Origin: an uncultured Verrucomicrobiota bacterium
Lineage (GTDB): Bacteria > Verrucomicrobiota > Kiritimatiellia > CAIQIC01 > Lenti-01
DNA: 42,192 bases
Reading direction: 5' to 3'
Assembly: GCA_937872095.1 (NCBI GenBank)
Contig: CALMNW010000028.1
Coordinates: forward strand, 1-42,192
Below the pieces are notes generated by a model. That model was not told where the DNA came from and ran no database searches. It saw only the letters and a list, made by a program, of their open reading frames with translations. A program made the position numbers and the translations under genes. Every line of letters starts with the position of its first letter. Position 1 is the stretch's first letter. This document shows positions 8,384 to 16,224 of this stretch, one piece after another.

Positions 8384-8411
8384 GGCGGACGAACAGCCAT
8401 GCCCCCCATGC

Positions 8412-8557
8412 GGGGAATCGCGGCTCGAGCGGAGAAGGAGATTTTTCCACGCTACGTAAAAACTTTGGGCGATTTTTCCACGCTACGTAAAAACTTTGGC
8501 CGATTTTTCCACACCGTGGAAAAAAGTTTTCCACGGTGTGGAAAAATCTCGAGCCGC
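8412..8557. repeat. Dispersed palindromic repeat element with 31-bp direct repeats (copy 1)
   Basis: It starts GGGGAATCGCGGCT. GCGGCTCGAG at 8420-8429 is inverted at 8548-8557. Inside are two copies, 31 bp apart (8440 and 8471), of a unit starting GATTTTTCCACGCTACG. A third, diverged unit at 8502 forms a perfect inverted repeat with 22-bp arms (8502-8523 and 8527-8548) and a 3-base spacer. A related copy lies at 17468-17529 and shares the GGGAATCGCGGCT leader. Confidence 0.75.
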
Positions 8558-8581
8558 AATGGAGCGCGCCGGGGAGCATGG

Positions 8582-8983
8582 TCAGCGGCGGGCGGGGGGC
8601 TCGGGGTCGATGGCGAAACGGAGGTTTTTGATTTCGGTTTTGCCGAACCGGGCCTGGAGGCGGGCGAGGATCTCGGCGGTCATGGCGCCGCGCAGTTCCA
8701 TGATCCAGGCGGGATGGGAGACGAATACGGCGAGGATCTTGTTTTCGAGGTGGGCGGGGCGGGTGTTGGCGGCGAGCTGGGGGCCGACGAGTTCCGGCCA
8801 GGCGGCGGCGATTTGCGCGACCTGGGCGTGGGCGTCGAGCTTCATGTTCTTGAAGACTTCGGGGATGAGCGCGCCGAGGGGGTGCGCGCCGGCGTCGGGC
8901 GCCGGCGGGGCGTAATCGGCGATGTGGAAGCGCTCGCGGGCGACCTGCCACTGGCCTTTGTCGAAGGGTTTTCGGCGGTTCAT
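8582..8983 (-). CDS. DciA/DUF721 family protein
   Basis: A 133-residue basic protein from ATG 8983, which has AGGA about nine bases upstream. The central part (HAQVAQIAAAWPELVGPQLAANTRPAHLENK followed by ILAVFVSHPAWIMEL) matches the DUF721 pattern: W near the start, then a short beta-rich domain resembling KH. In several phyla DciA loads the replicative helicase DnaB; that role is family knowledge. It is transcribed away from the mevalonate operon and is followed at once by the palindromic repeat element, so co-transcription with the transporter gene is uncertain. Confidence 0.8.
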   Translation of the reverse strand: MNRRKPFDKGQWQVARERFHIADYAPPAPDAGAHPLGALIPEVFKNMKLDAHAQVAQIAAAWPELVGPQLAANTRPAHLENKILAVFVSHPAWIMELRGAMTAEILARLQARFGKTEIKNLRFAIDPEPPARR

Positions 8984-9084
8984 CGGCAAGCATCCTAGCA
9001 GAGGGCGCCGCGCGGGGGAACCCGCAAACGGGGGTTGGAGCGCTTTACAACGGGCCGGGGAAGGCGTAGATTGTTTAATTGGTT

Positions 9085-10098
9085 ATGAAAGCAGTCGCAC
9101 CAGGCAAATTGATCCTGACCGGCGAGCATGCGGTGGTCTACGGGCGGCCGGCGCTCGCGATGGCGGTCAACCGCAACGCCCAGGCCTTCATCACGATGGA
9201 AGGGGCGGACGAGACGGTGTCGTTCGACCTGCCCAACCTGCAGGCACAGAAGGAGTCCTTCACGCTGCGGGCGCTGCGGGATTTCCATGGGCGCGTGGAG
9301 CGCAACTACGAAGAGTTTTTGGCGGGGCGCATGCCGATCCGCGAGGTGGTGCGCAAGCCGGTGGATCTGTTCCAGTACGCGTTCGTGACGGTGCTGGACG
9401 GGCTGCACCTGAAGATGGGGGGCGGGGTGAACGTGCGGCTGAATTCGAACATCCCGATCGGGTGCGGGATGGGGTCTTCGGCGGCGACGATTTTGAGCGT
9501 GCTGCGGGGCCTGGGGCACTACTACCGCGTGGATTTCCGGCCGGAGTGGTACAGCCGCTACAGCCTCGAAGTGGAAAACATGCAGCACGGGAAGGCCAGC
9601 GGGCTGGACACGTACGTGTCCATGCACGGCGGCTGCGTGCGGTTCCAGAACGGCGAGGCGCAGGAACTGCCGCTGCCGCGGGTGCCGCTGTACATCGTGA
9701 ACACGGGCACGCCGGGGAGCACGACGGGCGAGGCGGTGGCCGCGGTCGCGAAGCGCATCGGCCCGAAGAGCCCGTTGTGGGATTCGTTCGAAGCCACGGC
9801 GGACCACATGCAAAAGGCGCTGCTGCGCGACGATCTCAAGGCGTTCCAGAAGACGATGCGCGAGAACCACCGGCTGTTGAACGACATCGGCGTGGTGCCG
9901 GGGCGCGTGGCGGACTTCGTTTCCGAAGTGGAAACGGCCGGCGCGGCGGCGAAGATCTGCGGCGCGGGGGCCGTGGCGGGGGATGCCGCCGGCATGGTGC
10001 TCGTGGCGTCGAAGGAAGCGCCGGCCGACCTGTGCGCCAAGTACGGCTACGAACTGATGACCGTGCGCCCGGATCCGCTGGGCGTGCGGGTGGTGTGA
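9085..10098 (+). CDS. Mevalonate kinase-like GHMP kinase (first of two)
   Basis: A 337-residue cytoplasmic kinase of the GHMP family. Motif 1 is VAPGKLILTGEHAVVYG at residues 4-20. The phosphate-binding motif 2 is IPIGCGMGSSAAT at 123-135. The C-terminal motif 3 is KICGAGAVAGDAAGMVLVA. The GEHAVVYG form is typical of mevalonate kinases. ATG 9085 matches the domain start, but there is no clear ribosome-binding site just upstream. It is the first gene of an overlapping trio with a second GHMP kinase and mvaD, so one kinase should phosphorylate mevalonate and the other phosphomevalonate. Which does which cannot be read from the sequence. Confidence 0.88.
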   Translation: MKAVAPGKLILTGEHAVVYGRPALAMAVNRNAQAFITMEGADETVSFDLPNLQAQKESFTLRALRDFHGRVERNYEEFLAGRMPIREVVRKPVDLFQYAFVTVLDGLHLKMGGGVNVRLNSNIPIGCGMGSSAATILSVLRGLGHYYRVDFRPEWYSRYSLEVENMQHGKASGLDTYVSMHGGCVRFQNGEAQELPLPRVPLYIVNTGTPGSTTGEAVAAVAKRIGPKSPLWDSFEATADHMQKALLRDDLKAFQKTMRENHRLLNDIGVVPGRVADFVSEVETAGAAAKICGAGAVAGDAAGMVLVASKEAPADLCAKYGYELMTVRPDPLGVRVV

Positions 10099-10109
10099 CC
10101 GAATCGCCG

Positions 10110-11048
10110 ATGCCGTTGCGCGCCGTCAAAGCCTCCGCGCCGGGCAGCCTCATGCTCATGGGCGAACACGCCGTGCTGCGCGGGCAGCCGGCGATCGTTT
10201 GCGCGATCAACAAGCGCATGAAGATCAAGCTGACGCCGCGCGCGGATTCTTCGCTGGCGCTGCATTCCGCCCTGGGCGAACACGAAACCACGCTGGACGA
10301 GCTGGCGCCGAGCGACAGCTTCCGCTTCGTGCTCGCGGCGATCCGCGCGTGCCGGGACGATCTGAAACAGGGGTTCGAACTGGACATCAAGTCGGAGATG
10401 TCGCACCAGATGGGCCTGGGATCGAGCGCGGCGGTGACGGTGGCGACGCTGGCGGCGCTGGCGGGGGCGCAGGGGAAGGAGCCCGCGCCGAACTATCTGC
10501 TGGAAGCCGGCACGCGGATCATCCGCAAGGTGCAGGGCGGAGTGGGGTCCGGCGCCGACGTGGCGGCGAGCAGCTACGGGGGGTGTCTGCGCTACTACGC
10601 CGAATCGCAGGAAGTGGTGAAATTGCCGAAAGCGCCGCAGCTGACGGTGCTGTATTCGGGCAGCAAGCTGCCGACGCCGGAGGTCATCGCCGTCGTGGCG
10701 GAACGTCGGAAGAAACAGTCCGAGACCTTCGCCCAGCTGGACGCGCTGATCGGCGCCGTCGTGCAACGCGCGTTCGCCGCCGCGGCGAAGGGCGACTGGG
10801 CGGCCATGGGCGAACTGATGAACGTGAACCAGGGGTTGATGGACGCGCTGGGCGTGAACAACGCGAAGCTGGCGGAACTGGTTTTCGCCCTGCGCGAAGA
10901 TCCCAAGATTTACGGCAGCAAGATTTCGGGTTCGGGGCTGGGCGACTGCGTGGTGGGACTGGGCAAGGCCATGCGGCGCGAATGGGGCGTGCCGGCGCTG
11001 GCGGTGCAGATCGATCCCGCGGGGGCGGCGGTGGAGGCGATTCCGTGA
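10110..11048 (+). CDS. Mevalonate/phosphomevalonate kinase-like GHMP kinase (second of two)
   Basis: A 312-residue GHMP kinase: motif 1 SAPGSLMLMGEHAVLRG (9-25), motif 2 HQMGLGSSAAVTVATLAAL (from 99), motif 3 KISGSGLGDCVVGLG near the C-terminus. It also resembles mevalonate kinases more than the classical longer phosphomevalonate kinases. An alternative GTG start at 10095 would overlap the preceding stop as GTGA and add five residues. The stop at 11048 overlaps the mvaD start, showing tight operon coupling. By position it is the best candidate for the second phosphorylation step; this is inference. Confidence 0.85.
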   Translation: MPLRAVKASAPGSLMLMGEHAVLRGQPAIVCAINKRMKIKLTPRADSSLALHSALGEHETTLDELAPSDSFRFVLAAIRACRDDLKQGFELDIKSEMSHQMGLGSSAAVTVATLAALAGAQGKEPAPNYLLEAGTRIIRKVQGGVGSGADVAASSYGGCLRYYAESQEVVKLPKAPQLTVLYSGSKLPTPEVIAVVAERRKKQSETFAQLDALIGAVVQRAFAAAAKGDWAAMGELMNVNQGLMDALGVNNAKLAELVFALREDPKIYGSKISGSGLGDCVVGLGKAMRREWGVPALAVQIDPAGAAVEAIP

Positions 11049-12040
11049 GCGCCGCGCGGCAGGTCGTCCAACGGATCTTGGCGGGCCGCGAATTCCAGGC
11101 GAACGGAACGGCCAAGGCCTACGCGCCGGCGAACATCGCGCTGGTGAAGTACTGGGGCAAGCGCGACGAGGCGCTGAACCTGCCGGTGACCGGCAGCCTG
11201 TCGATTTCGCTGGGCCCGCTGGGTTCGCACGTGGAACTGGCGCGGGCGGAAAGCGCCGGCGACCGCGTTTGGCTGAACGGCCAGCCGCTGCCGGCGGACA
11301 GTTCGTTCGCGCGGCGCGCGAGCGCGTTTTTGGATTTGTTCCGTCCGGCGAAGGATTTCGGGTTCGCGCTGAAGGCGCGGAACACGGTGCCGACGGCGGC
11401 GGGGTTTGCGTCGTCGGCCTCGGGCTTCGCGGCGCTGGCGAAGGCGGCGGACGGCTTGTTCGGGTGGGGGCTGGCGGCGCGCGAGCTGTCGATTTTGGCG
11501 CGGCTGGGCAGCGGCAGCGCGGCGCGGAGCCTGGCGGACGGATTCGTCGAGTGGCAGGCGGGGACGGCGGCGGACGGACTGGATTCGTTCGCGGAACGGC
11601 TGGATGCGGAATGGCCGGAGCTGCGGGTGGGCGCGGTGGTGCTGTGCTCGGACGAGAAGCCGGTGGGCTCGCGCGAGGGGATGAAGCGTAGCGTGGAAAC
11701 CTGCGAATTCTATCGCGAATGGCCGGGCCGGGTCGCGCGGGATTTGGCGGCGCTGAAAACGGCGATCGCAAAGAAAAATTTCGCGGCGCTGGGGGAAGTT
11801 GCCGAGGGCAACGCGCTGGCGATGCATGCGCTGATGGCGGCGACGCTGCCGCCGATCGTCTATGCGCTGCCGGAGACGGTGGCGGCGATGCGGACGATCT
11901 GGACGGCGCGGGAGGCGGGGTTGGCGCTGTGGTTCACGATGGACGCGGGGCCGAACGTGAAGCTGCTCTTCGAGGCCAAGGACGAGTCGCGGGTGCGCGA
12001 AATTTTTCCCGCGGTGGAAGTCGTCGCTCCGTTCGGTTGA
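11045..12040 (+). CDS. mvaD: Diphosphomevalonate decarboxylase
   Basis: A 331-residue enzyme making isopentenyl diphosphate from diphosphomevalonate, the last step of the mevalonate pathway. Diagnostic segments are APANIALVKYWGKRD, LPVTGSLSISLGPLG, PTAAGFASSASGFAALAKA and WFTMDAGPNVKLL; the Asp in the last is the expected catalytic residue. The GTG start overlaps the preceding stop as GTGA, matching the coupling within the operon. No HMG-CoA reductase, HMG-CoA synthase or isomerase is in the window. Confidence 0.95.
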   Translation: MSAARQVVQRILAGREFQANGTAKAYAPANIALVKYWGKRDEALNLPVTGSLSISLGPLGSHVELARAESAGDRVWLNGQPLPADSSFARRASAFLDLFRPAKDFGFALKARNTVPTAAGFASSASGFAALAKAADGLFGWGLAARELSILARLGSGSAARSLADGFVEWQAGTAADGLDSFAERLDAEWPELRVGAVVLCSDEKPVGSREGMKRSVETCEFYREWPGRVARDLAALKTAIAKKNFAALGEVAEGNALAMHALMAATLPPIVYALPETVAAMRTIWTAREAGLALWFTMDAGPNVKLLFEAKDESRVREIFPAVEVVAPFG

Positions 12041-12149
12041 GAGGCTGGGGTCGGCGGAGGGGGGCGGGAAGAAATCCGCTGCGAGCACGTCCTGCGGACG
12101 GCGGACAAGCGATTGCCTTGGAAGAGTGCCGGCCGCACGGCTACGGCTT

Positions 12150-12186
12150 GAAACCGTGAGCCGCTGAACCGTGAACCTTGAACCCG
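12150..12186. repeat. Heptamer array of GAACCNN units
   Basis: GAACCGT, GAACCTT and GAACCCG occupy 12166-12186, preceded by two degenerate 8-mers (GAAACCGT, GAGCCGCT). It lies in the convergent spacer just beyond the argD stop. Related GAACCGT and GAACCGG units occur at 14343-14356. Confidence 0.6.
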
Positions 12187-12190
12187 TCGG

Positions 12191-13357
12191 CTACAGCGAG
12201 TGGTCGAGGATGTCGAGGGCTTGCTGGATCTGGGCCGCGGAGACGACGAGGGGCGGAACGAACCGCAGGACGTGGTCGCCGGTGGCGATGCACAGCAGGC
12301 CGTTTTCGCGCAGTTTGGCTTCGATGGGTTTGGCGGGGACGTTCAGGACCGCGCCGATCATGAGGCCGATGCCGCGCACGGACGCGATGCAGGCGTGTTT
12401 CGCGGCGAGTTTCCGGAGGCCGTCCGTGAACAGCGCGCCCATCTTCACGGCGTTTTCGAGCAGGCTTTCCTTTTCGATGGTTTCGAGGGTGGCGAGCGCA
12501 GCGGCGCAGGCCAGCGGATTGCCGCCGAAGGTGCTGGCGTGGTTGCCGGGCTGGAAGACGTCGGACAGGGCGGGCGCAACCGCGGCGGCGCCGATGGGGA
12601 ACCCGCCGGCGAGGGCCTTGGCCATGGAAAAGCCGTCGGGCCGGATGCCGTAGTTCTGAAAACCGAACCACTGGCCGGTCCGGCCGATGCCGGTCTGGAC
12701 TTCGTCGAAGAACAGCAGGATTTTCTTTTCGTCGCACAGCGCGCGCAGGCCGGCCATGAATTCGGGGGTGGCGGGGACGATGCCGCCCTCGCCCTGCACG
12801 GCTTCGCACAGGACGGCGACGGTGGCGGGAGTGATCGCCGCCTTCACCGAGTCGAGGTTGTTGAACTCGGCGTAGACGAAGCCGGGCATGAGGGGTTCGA
12901 AACCCTTCTGGTACTTCGTCTGGCCGGTGGCGGTCATGGTGGCGAGCGTCCGGCCATGGAACGAGTTCTTCATGGTGACGATCTCGTACTTGCCCGCGGC
13001 GGAACCCCATTTCCGGGCGAGCTTGAAGAGGGCTTCGTTGGCTTCGGCGCCGGAGTTGCAGAAGAACACCTTGCCACCGAGGCCGATCTCGGAGATTTTC
13101 TTCGCCAGCCGGGGCTGGAGCTCGTTGTAGAACAGGTTCGAGCAATGCATCAGGACACCGGCCTGCTTCCGGATGGCCTCGACGACGGCGGGGTGGCAAT
13201 GGCCGGTATTGCAGACGGCGATGCCGGCCATGAAGTCGAGGTATTCCTTGCCGGCGTCGTCCCAGACGGAGACGCCCGCGCCGCGCACGAGCGTGAGCCC
13301 GGGCGCGTAGGAGGGCATGACGTACCGGCTGAACAGTTCCTTGGGGCTAGGATTCAT
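12191..13357 (-). CDS. argD: Acetylornithine aminotransferase
   Basis: A 388-residue class III PLP aminotransferase converting N-acetylglutamate semialdehyde to N-acetylornithine. Seen: the N-terminal GAGVSVWDDAGKEYLDFMAG, the PLP phosphate-binding FCNSGAEANEALFKLAR, FFDEVQTGIGRTG with the PLP-contacting Asp, and MAKALAGGFPIGA with the Schiff-base Lys. Length is typical. Its start overlaps the end of argB by 11 bp, so it is the last gene of argJ-argB-argD. Enzymes of this class may also act on succinyl-diaminopimelate, but the context favours arginine. Confidence 0.95.
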   Translation of the reverse strand: MNPSPKELFSRYVMPSYAPGLTLVRGAGVSVWDDAGKEYLDFMAGIAVCNTGHCHPAVVEAIRKQAGVLMHCSNLFYNELQPRLAKKISEIGLGGKVFFCNSGAEANEALFKLARKWGSAAGKYEIVTMKNSFHGRTLATMTATGQTKYQKGFEPLMPGFVYAEFNNLDSVKAAITPATVAVLCEAVQGEGGIVPATPEFMAGLRALCDEKKILLFFDEVQTGIGRTGQWFGFQNYGIRPDGFSMAKALAGGFPIGAAAVAPALSDVFQPGNHASTFGGNPLACAAALATLETIEKESLLENAVKMGALFTDGLRKLAAKHACIASVRGIGLMIGAVLNVPAKPIEAKLRENGLLCIATGDHVLRFVPPLVVSAAQIQQALDILDHSL

Positions 13358-14228
13358 CGTTGACGATCTCCGTGCCGACGCCTTGGTCGGTGAACAATTC
13401 GAGAAGGAGGGAATGCGGCAGGGCCGCGTCGATGATGTGGGTCTTGCGGACGCCGGCCTTGAGGGCCTTGAGGGCGCCGCTGATCTTGGGCAGCATGCCG
13501 CCGCCGATGATGCCGCGCTCGATGAGATCCTCGACCTCGGACAGGCGGAGGGTGCTCATGAGGGAGTTGCGGTCTTGGGGATCGGCGAGCAGGCCGGGCA
13601 CGTCGGACAGGAAGACGAGCTTTCGCGCCTGCAGGCGCTCGGCAAGGCCGGCGGCGGCGGCATCGGCGTTGATGTTGTAGATCTGGCGGGCGTCGTCGGC
13701 TCCGAGCGGCGTGATGATGGGAGTGATGTCGGCGGAGAGGTAGGCCTTGACGGGCTCGGCGTCGACGTTCGTGATCTCGCCGACGAGGCCCCAGTCGAGG
13801 ACTTCGCCGGTGTCCGGATCTTCGGCGGTGTGCTTGCGGACGGCGATGATGTCTTCGCCGTGGATGCCGCGCGCTTTGCAGCCGAAGTCGTTGAGGATGG
13901 CGACGAGCTCGGGGTTGACCTCGCGGTTGAGGACCTGCTCGACGATTTCCATGGTGGCGGGGTCGGTGACGCGCAGCCCCTTGACGAAGTTGGCCTGGAG
14001 GCCTTTTTGCTTCATGCGGGCGTTGATGGCCTTGCCGCCGCCGTGGACGATGACGGGCCGCATGCCGACGCAGCTCATGAAGGCGACGTCTTCGAGGATG
14101 TCGCGGACGACGGCGGGGTTGTCCATGGAGGACCCGCCGAACTTGACGATGACGGTTTCGCCCCGGAAGCGCTGGATGTGCGGCAGGGCTTCGATGAGGA
14201 CGGTGGCTTTTTGGATGGCTTGTTTCAT
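13347..14228 (-). CDS. argB: Acetylglutamate kinase
   Basis: A 293-residue amino acid kinase carrying out the second step of arginine synthesis. Key parts are VIVKFGGSSMDNP (the Lys and Gly-rich phosphate loop), VIVHGGGKAIN, NINADAAAAGLAERL and IIGGGMLPKISGAL. The typical VKYGG is VKFGG here. The start codon at 14228 follows a 141-bp spacer after argJ that carries heptamer repeats, so translation is not directly coupled to argJ. The gene overlaps argD by 11 bp. Confidence 0.95.
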   Translation of the reverse strand: MKQAIQKATVLIEALPHIQRFRGETVIVKFGGSSMDNPAVVRDILEDVAFMSCVGMRPVIVHGGGKAINARMKQKGLQANFVKGLRVTDPATMEIVEQVLNREVNPELVAILNDFGCKARGIHGEDIIAVRKHTAEDPDTGEVLDWGLVGEITNVDAEPVKAYLSADITPIITPLGADDARQIYNINADAAAAGLAERLQARKLVFLSDVPGLLADPQDRNSLMSTLRLSEVEDLIERGIIGGGMLPKISGALKALKAGVRKTHIIDAALPHSLLLELFTDQGVGTEIVNDES

Positions 14229-14286
14229 GTTCGGGCGCGCATTATCCGCCCCCCGCGCGGCGAGGGAAAGAAAAATCAGGAAAACT

Positions 14287-14328
14287 CAATATTCAATAAC
14301 CAATGTCCAATGTCCAATTTTCAAGTGA
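14287..14328. repeat. Heptamer array of CAATNNN units between argJ and argB
   Basis: Six 7-mers in register: CAATATT, CAATAAC, CAATGTC, CAATGTC, CAATTTT, CAAGTGA. It is non-coding and much richer in A and T than its surroundings. It is followed at 14343-14356 by GAACCGT and GAACCGG, units like those at 12166-12186. Confidence 0.8.
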
Positions 14329-14369
14329 ATCGATGAACAGTTGAACCGTGAACCGGGGAACCTTTTGGC

Positions 14370-15575
14370 CTACTTGTTGATTTTGACGTAGTCCTCGGTG
14401 CAGTCGCAGGAGTAGACGGTCGCGGCGTGGCGGCCGAGATGGAGGTCGATGCCGATGGCGAACTCCTTCTTGGCGGCGATCTTGGACAGCCGTTCGATGG
14501 AGGCGCCGGCCTTGAGGCCGTTTTTCACGGCGAGCAGGCCGTCGTAATGGATTTCGACCTTGGTTTCGTCGACCTGGGCGGCGGAATAGCCGAGGGCGTC
14601 CATGAGGCGGCCCCAGTTGGGATAGGAGCCGACCCAGGACGTCTTGACGAGGAAGGAGTTGGCGACGGACCGCACGGCGGCTTCGGCGTCGGCGGGCGTG
14701 CGGGCGCCCCGGACCGTGACGGCGACGAGTTTCTGCGCGCCTTCGCCGTCGCGGACCATGGCCATGGCGAGGCGGAAGGTCACGCCTTCGAGGGCGGCGA
14801 CGAACGCCGGCCAGTCGCGGTGGCCGGGCTTGAGGGGCGCGTTGCCGGCGCGGCCGTTGGCGAGCAACAGGACGGTGTCGTTGGTGCTCTGGTCGGCGTC
14901 GACGGAAATGCGGTTGAAGGACTTGTCCACGGCGGCCTTGAGGGCCTTCTGCATGGCGCGGCGGTCGACCTGGGCGTCGGTGAGGAGGAACGCGAGCATG
15001 GTGGCCATGCAGGGCTGGATCATGCCGGAGCCCTTGGCGATGCCGGTGAGGCGGCAGGATTTGCCGTTGGCGGTGAAGGGGACGGTGAAGCGCTTGGGCA
15101 CGAGGTCGGTGGTCATGATGCCGCGGGCGGCGGATTCGCCGCCCGCCGGGCCGACGGTTTTCGAGAGCTTTTCGATGCCGGGCAGGATGACGTCCATGCG
15201 CAAGGGAACGCCGATGCGGCCGGTGGAGCAGACGAGGAAGGTTTCGGGGGCGACGCCGAACTGGGCGGCGGCATGAATGGCCATGGCCTGCGCGTCGCGC
15301 AGGCCGTTTTTGCCGGTGCAGGCGTTGGCCTGGCCGCTGTTGACGACGATGCCGTGGGCGATGCCGACGGAAGCGACACGTTCGGCATCGAGCCGGACGG
15401 TGGCGGCCTTGACCTGGTTGGTGGTGAAGGTGCCGGCCAGCGCGGCGGGGGAATCGGAGAAGAACAGGGCCATGTCGGGCTTGCCGGAGGCTTTGAGGCC
15501 GGCGACGATGCCGGCGGCGCGGAAGCCCGCGGGCAGGACGGCGGCGGCGGAGAATTTCAGGGATGCTTTTTTCAT
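14370..15575 (-). CDS. argJ: Bifunctional glutamate N-acetyltransferase / ornithine acetyltransferase
   Basis: A 401-residue precursor that self-cleaves into two chains and moves the acetyl group from acetylornithine to glutamate. The cleavage site lies in KGSGMIQPCMATMLAF, with the nucleophilic Thr at residue 192. Other family segments are VNSGQANACTG, CSTGRIGVPL, DKSFNRISVDADQSTNDT and VKTSWVGSYPNWGRLM. The protein ends with the usual short tail (CTEDYVKINK). ATG 15575 is chosen because the homologous N-terminus starts there; an upstream extension in the same frame would run through the four-helix-bundle gene. It leads argJ-argB-argD. Confidence 0.95.
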   Translation of the reverse strand: MKKASLKFSAAAVLPAGFRAAGIVAGLKASGKPDMALFFSDSPAALAGTFTTNQVKAATVRLDAERVASVGIAHGIVVNSGQANACTGKNGLRDAQAMAIHAAAQFGVAPETFLVCSTGRIGVPLRMDVILPGIEKLSKTVGPAGGESAARGIMTTDLVPKRFTVPFTANGKSCRLTGIAKGSGMIQPCMATMLAFLLTDAQVDRRAMQKALKAAVDKSFNRISVDADQSTNDTVLLLANGRAGNAPLKPGHRDWPAFVAALEGVTFRLAMAMVRDGEGAQKLVAVTVRGARTPADAEAAVRSVANSFLVKTSWVGSYPNWGRLMDALGYSAAQVDETKVEIHYDGLLAVKNGLKAGASIERLSKIAAKKEFAIGIDLHLGRHAATVYSCDCTEDYVKINK

Positions 15576-15585
15576 GATGGGTTTC

Positions 15586-15621
15586 AATCCTAATCTTGAT
15601 CGTACTCGTAATCCTAATCCA
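15586..15621. repeat. Hexamer array, left flank of four-helix-bundle gene
   Basis: Six 6-mers on the plus strand: AATCCT, AATCTT, GATCGT, ACTCGT, AATCCT, AATCCA. On the minus strand this is a GATT-type array, inverted relative to the array at 16085-16138. It overlaps the last bases of the four-helix-bundle gene. Confidence 0.7.
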
Positions 15622-16024
15622 CGCCCGATTGGCCGCAAGTCGCGTCGTAACTTCCGGAAACTTCGTGCATGCGGACATCCGACGTGCTGCGAATCAAGCC
15701 GACGAGCATGGCGACGATGCGGGCCAGCATTTCTTTGCCGGCTTCCGCCGACGAAATGAGCTTTTTGGCCAACAGCACGTCCAAACAGGCCGCGCATTCC
15801 AAAGCCGATCCGCGGGCGATATCGAAGAATCGGCAACGGTCCGGAGCGGTGAATTTGCCGTTGCCTTCCGCGATGTTGAGCGGAATGGACGTGGCCGCCC
15901 GGTCGAGTTGGGAATGGACCGCCGCCGTCTTGGGGAGGGATTCCAAAACGCCGTTCGCCCAAATCACGAAGCGGATGGCTTCCTGATAGACGTGCAGCTT
16001 TTCATGGTCGAAGGCGGGAGTCAT
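15614..16024 (-). CDS. Four helix bundle protein (S23/IVS family)
   Basis: A 136-residue protein of the family first found in 23S rRNA intervening sequences. Features: FDHEKLHVYQEAIRFV at the N-terminus, SQLDRAATSIPLNIAEGNGK in the middle, and SALECAACLDVLLAKKLIS before the last helix. ATG 16024 fits the family start; an upstream ATG at 16054 would add ten residues. The function is unknown; relatives include the Avd accessory proteins of diversity-generating retroelements, but no reverse transcriptase is present here. GATT-type hexamer arrays in opposite orientation bracket the gene, which suggests it may have arrived as a unit. It lies 38 bp upstream of argJ. Confidence 0.88.
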   Translation of the reverse strand: MTPAFDHEKLHVYQEAIRFVIWANGVLESLPKTAAVHSQLDRAATSIPLNIAEGNGKFTAPDRCRFFDIARGSALECAACLDVLLAKKLISSAEAGKEMLARIVAMLVGLIRSTSDVRMHEVSGSYDATCGQSGVD

Positions 16025-16084
16025 GCGTTGCAACATACGGCGATTGGCGGACACAAGGCAAGAGTGCGATGGGGGGGCGAGTGC

Positions 16085-16138
16085 GATTAAGATTAGGATT
16101 GCGATTACGATTACGATTACGATTAGGATTTCGATTGC
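16085..16138. repeat. Hexamer array, right flank of four-helix-bundle gene
   Basis: Nine consecutive GATTNN hexamers: AA, AG, GC, AC, AC, AC, AG, TC and GC in the variable positions. The register is perfect for 54 bp. It is inverted relative to the array at 15586-15621. Confidence 0.9.
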
Positions 16139-16173
16139 GGTGATGGGTGGGGCCGGGGAATCGGCCCGGCGAC

Positions 16174-16204
16174 AAAAAACCCCGGAACGCCGAGGCGTCC
16201 GGGG
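16174..16204 (-). terminator. Intrinsic terminator of the rplM-rpsI operon
   Basis: Read on the minus strand, a GC-rich hairpin (CCCCGGACGCC paired with the CGTTCCGGGG side, small loop) is followed at once by TTTTTT. It starts 20 bp after the rpsI stop. Confidence 0.85.
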
Positions 16205-16224
16205 TCGGGCGAAGCCGGGACGAC

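Noticed and set aside
8440..8532. 31-bp direct repeats as a CRISPR array
   Set aside because: Units abut without spacers and there are only two good copies, with no cas genes.
8360..8579. Extending the transporter fusion gene to the in-frame ATG at 8579
   Set aside because: It would translate the palindromic repeat element and its 31-bp direct repeats; kept only as an alternative start.
14370..15962. argJ starting at 15962
   Set aside because: That extension overlaps the four-helix-bundle gene and hexamer array; ATG 15575 matches the family N-terminus.
15586..16138. Diversity-generating retroelement because of the Avd-like four-helix protein
   Set aside because: No reverse transcriptase, template repeat or variable repeat is present nearby.
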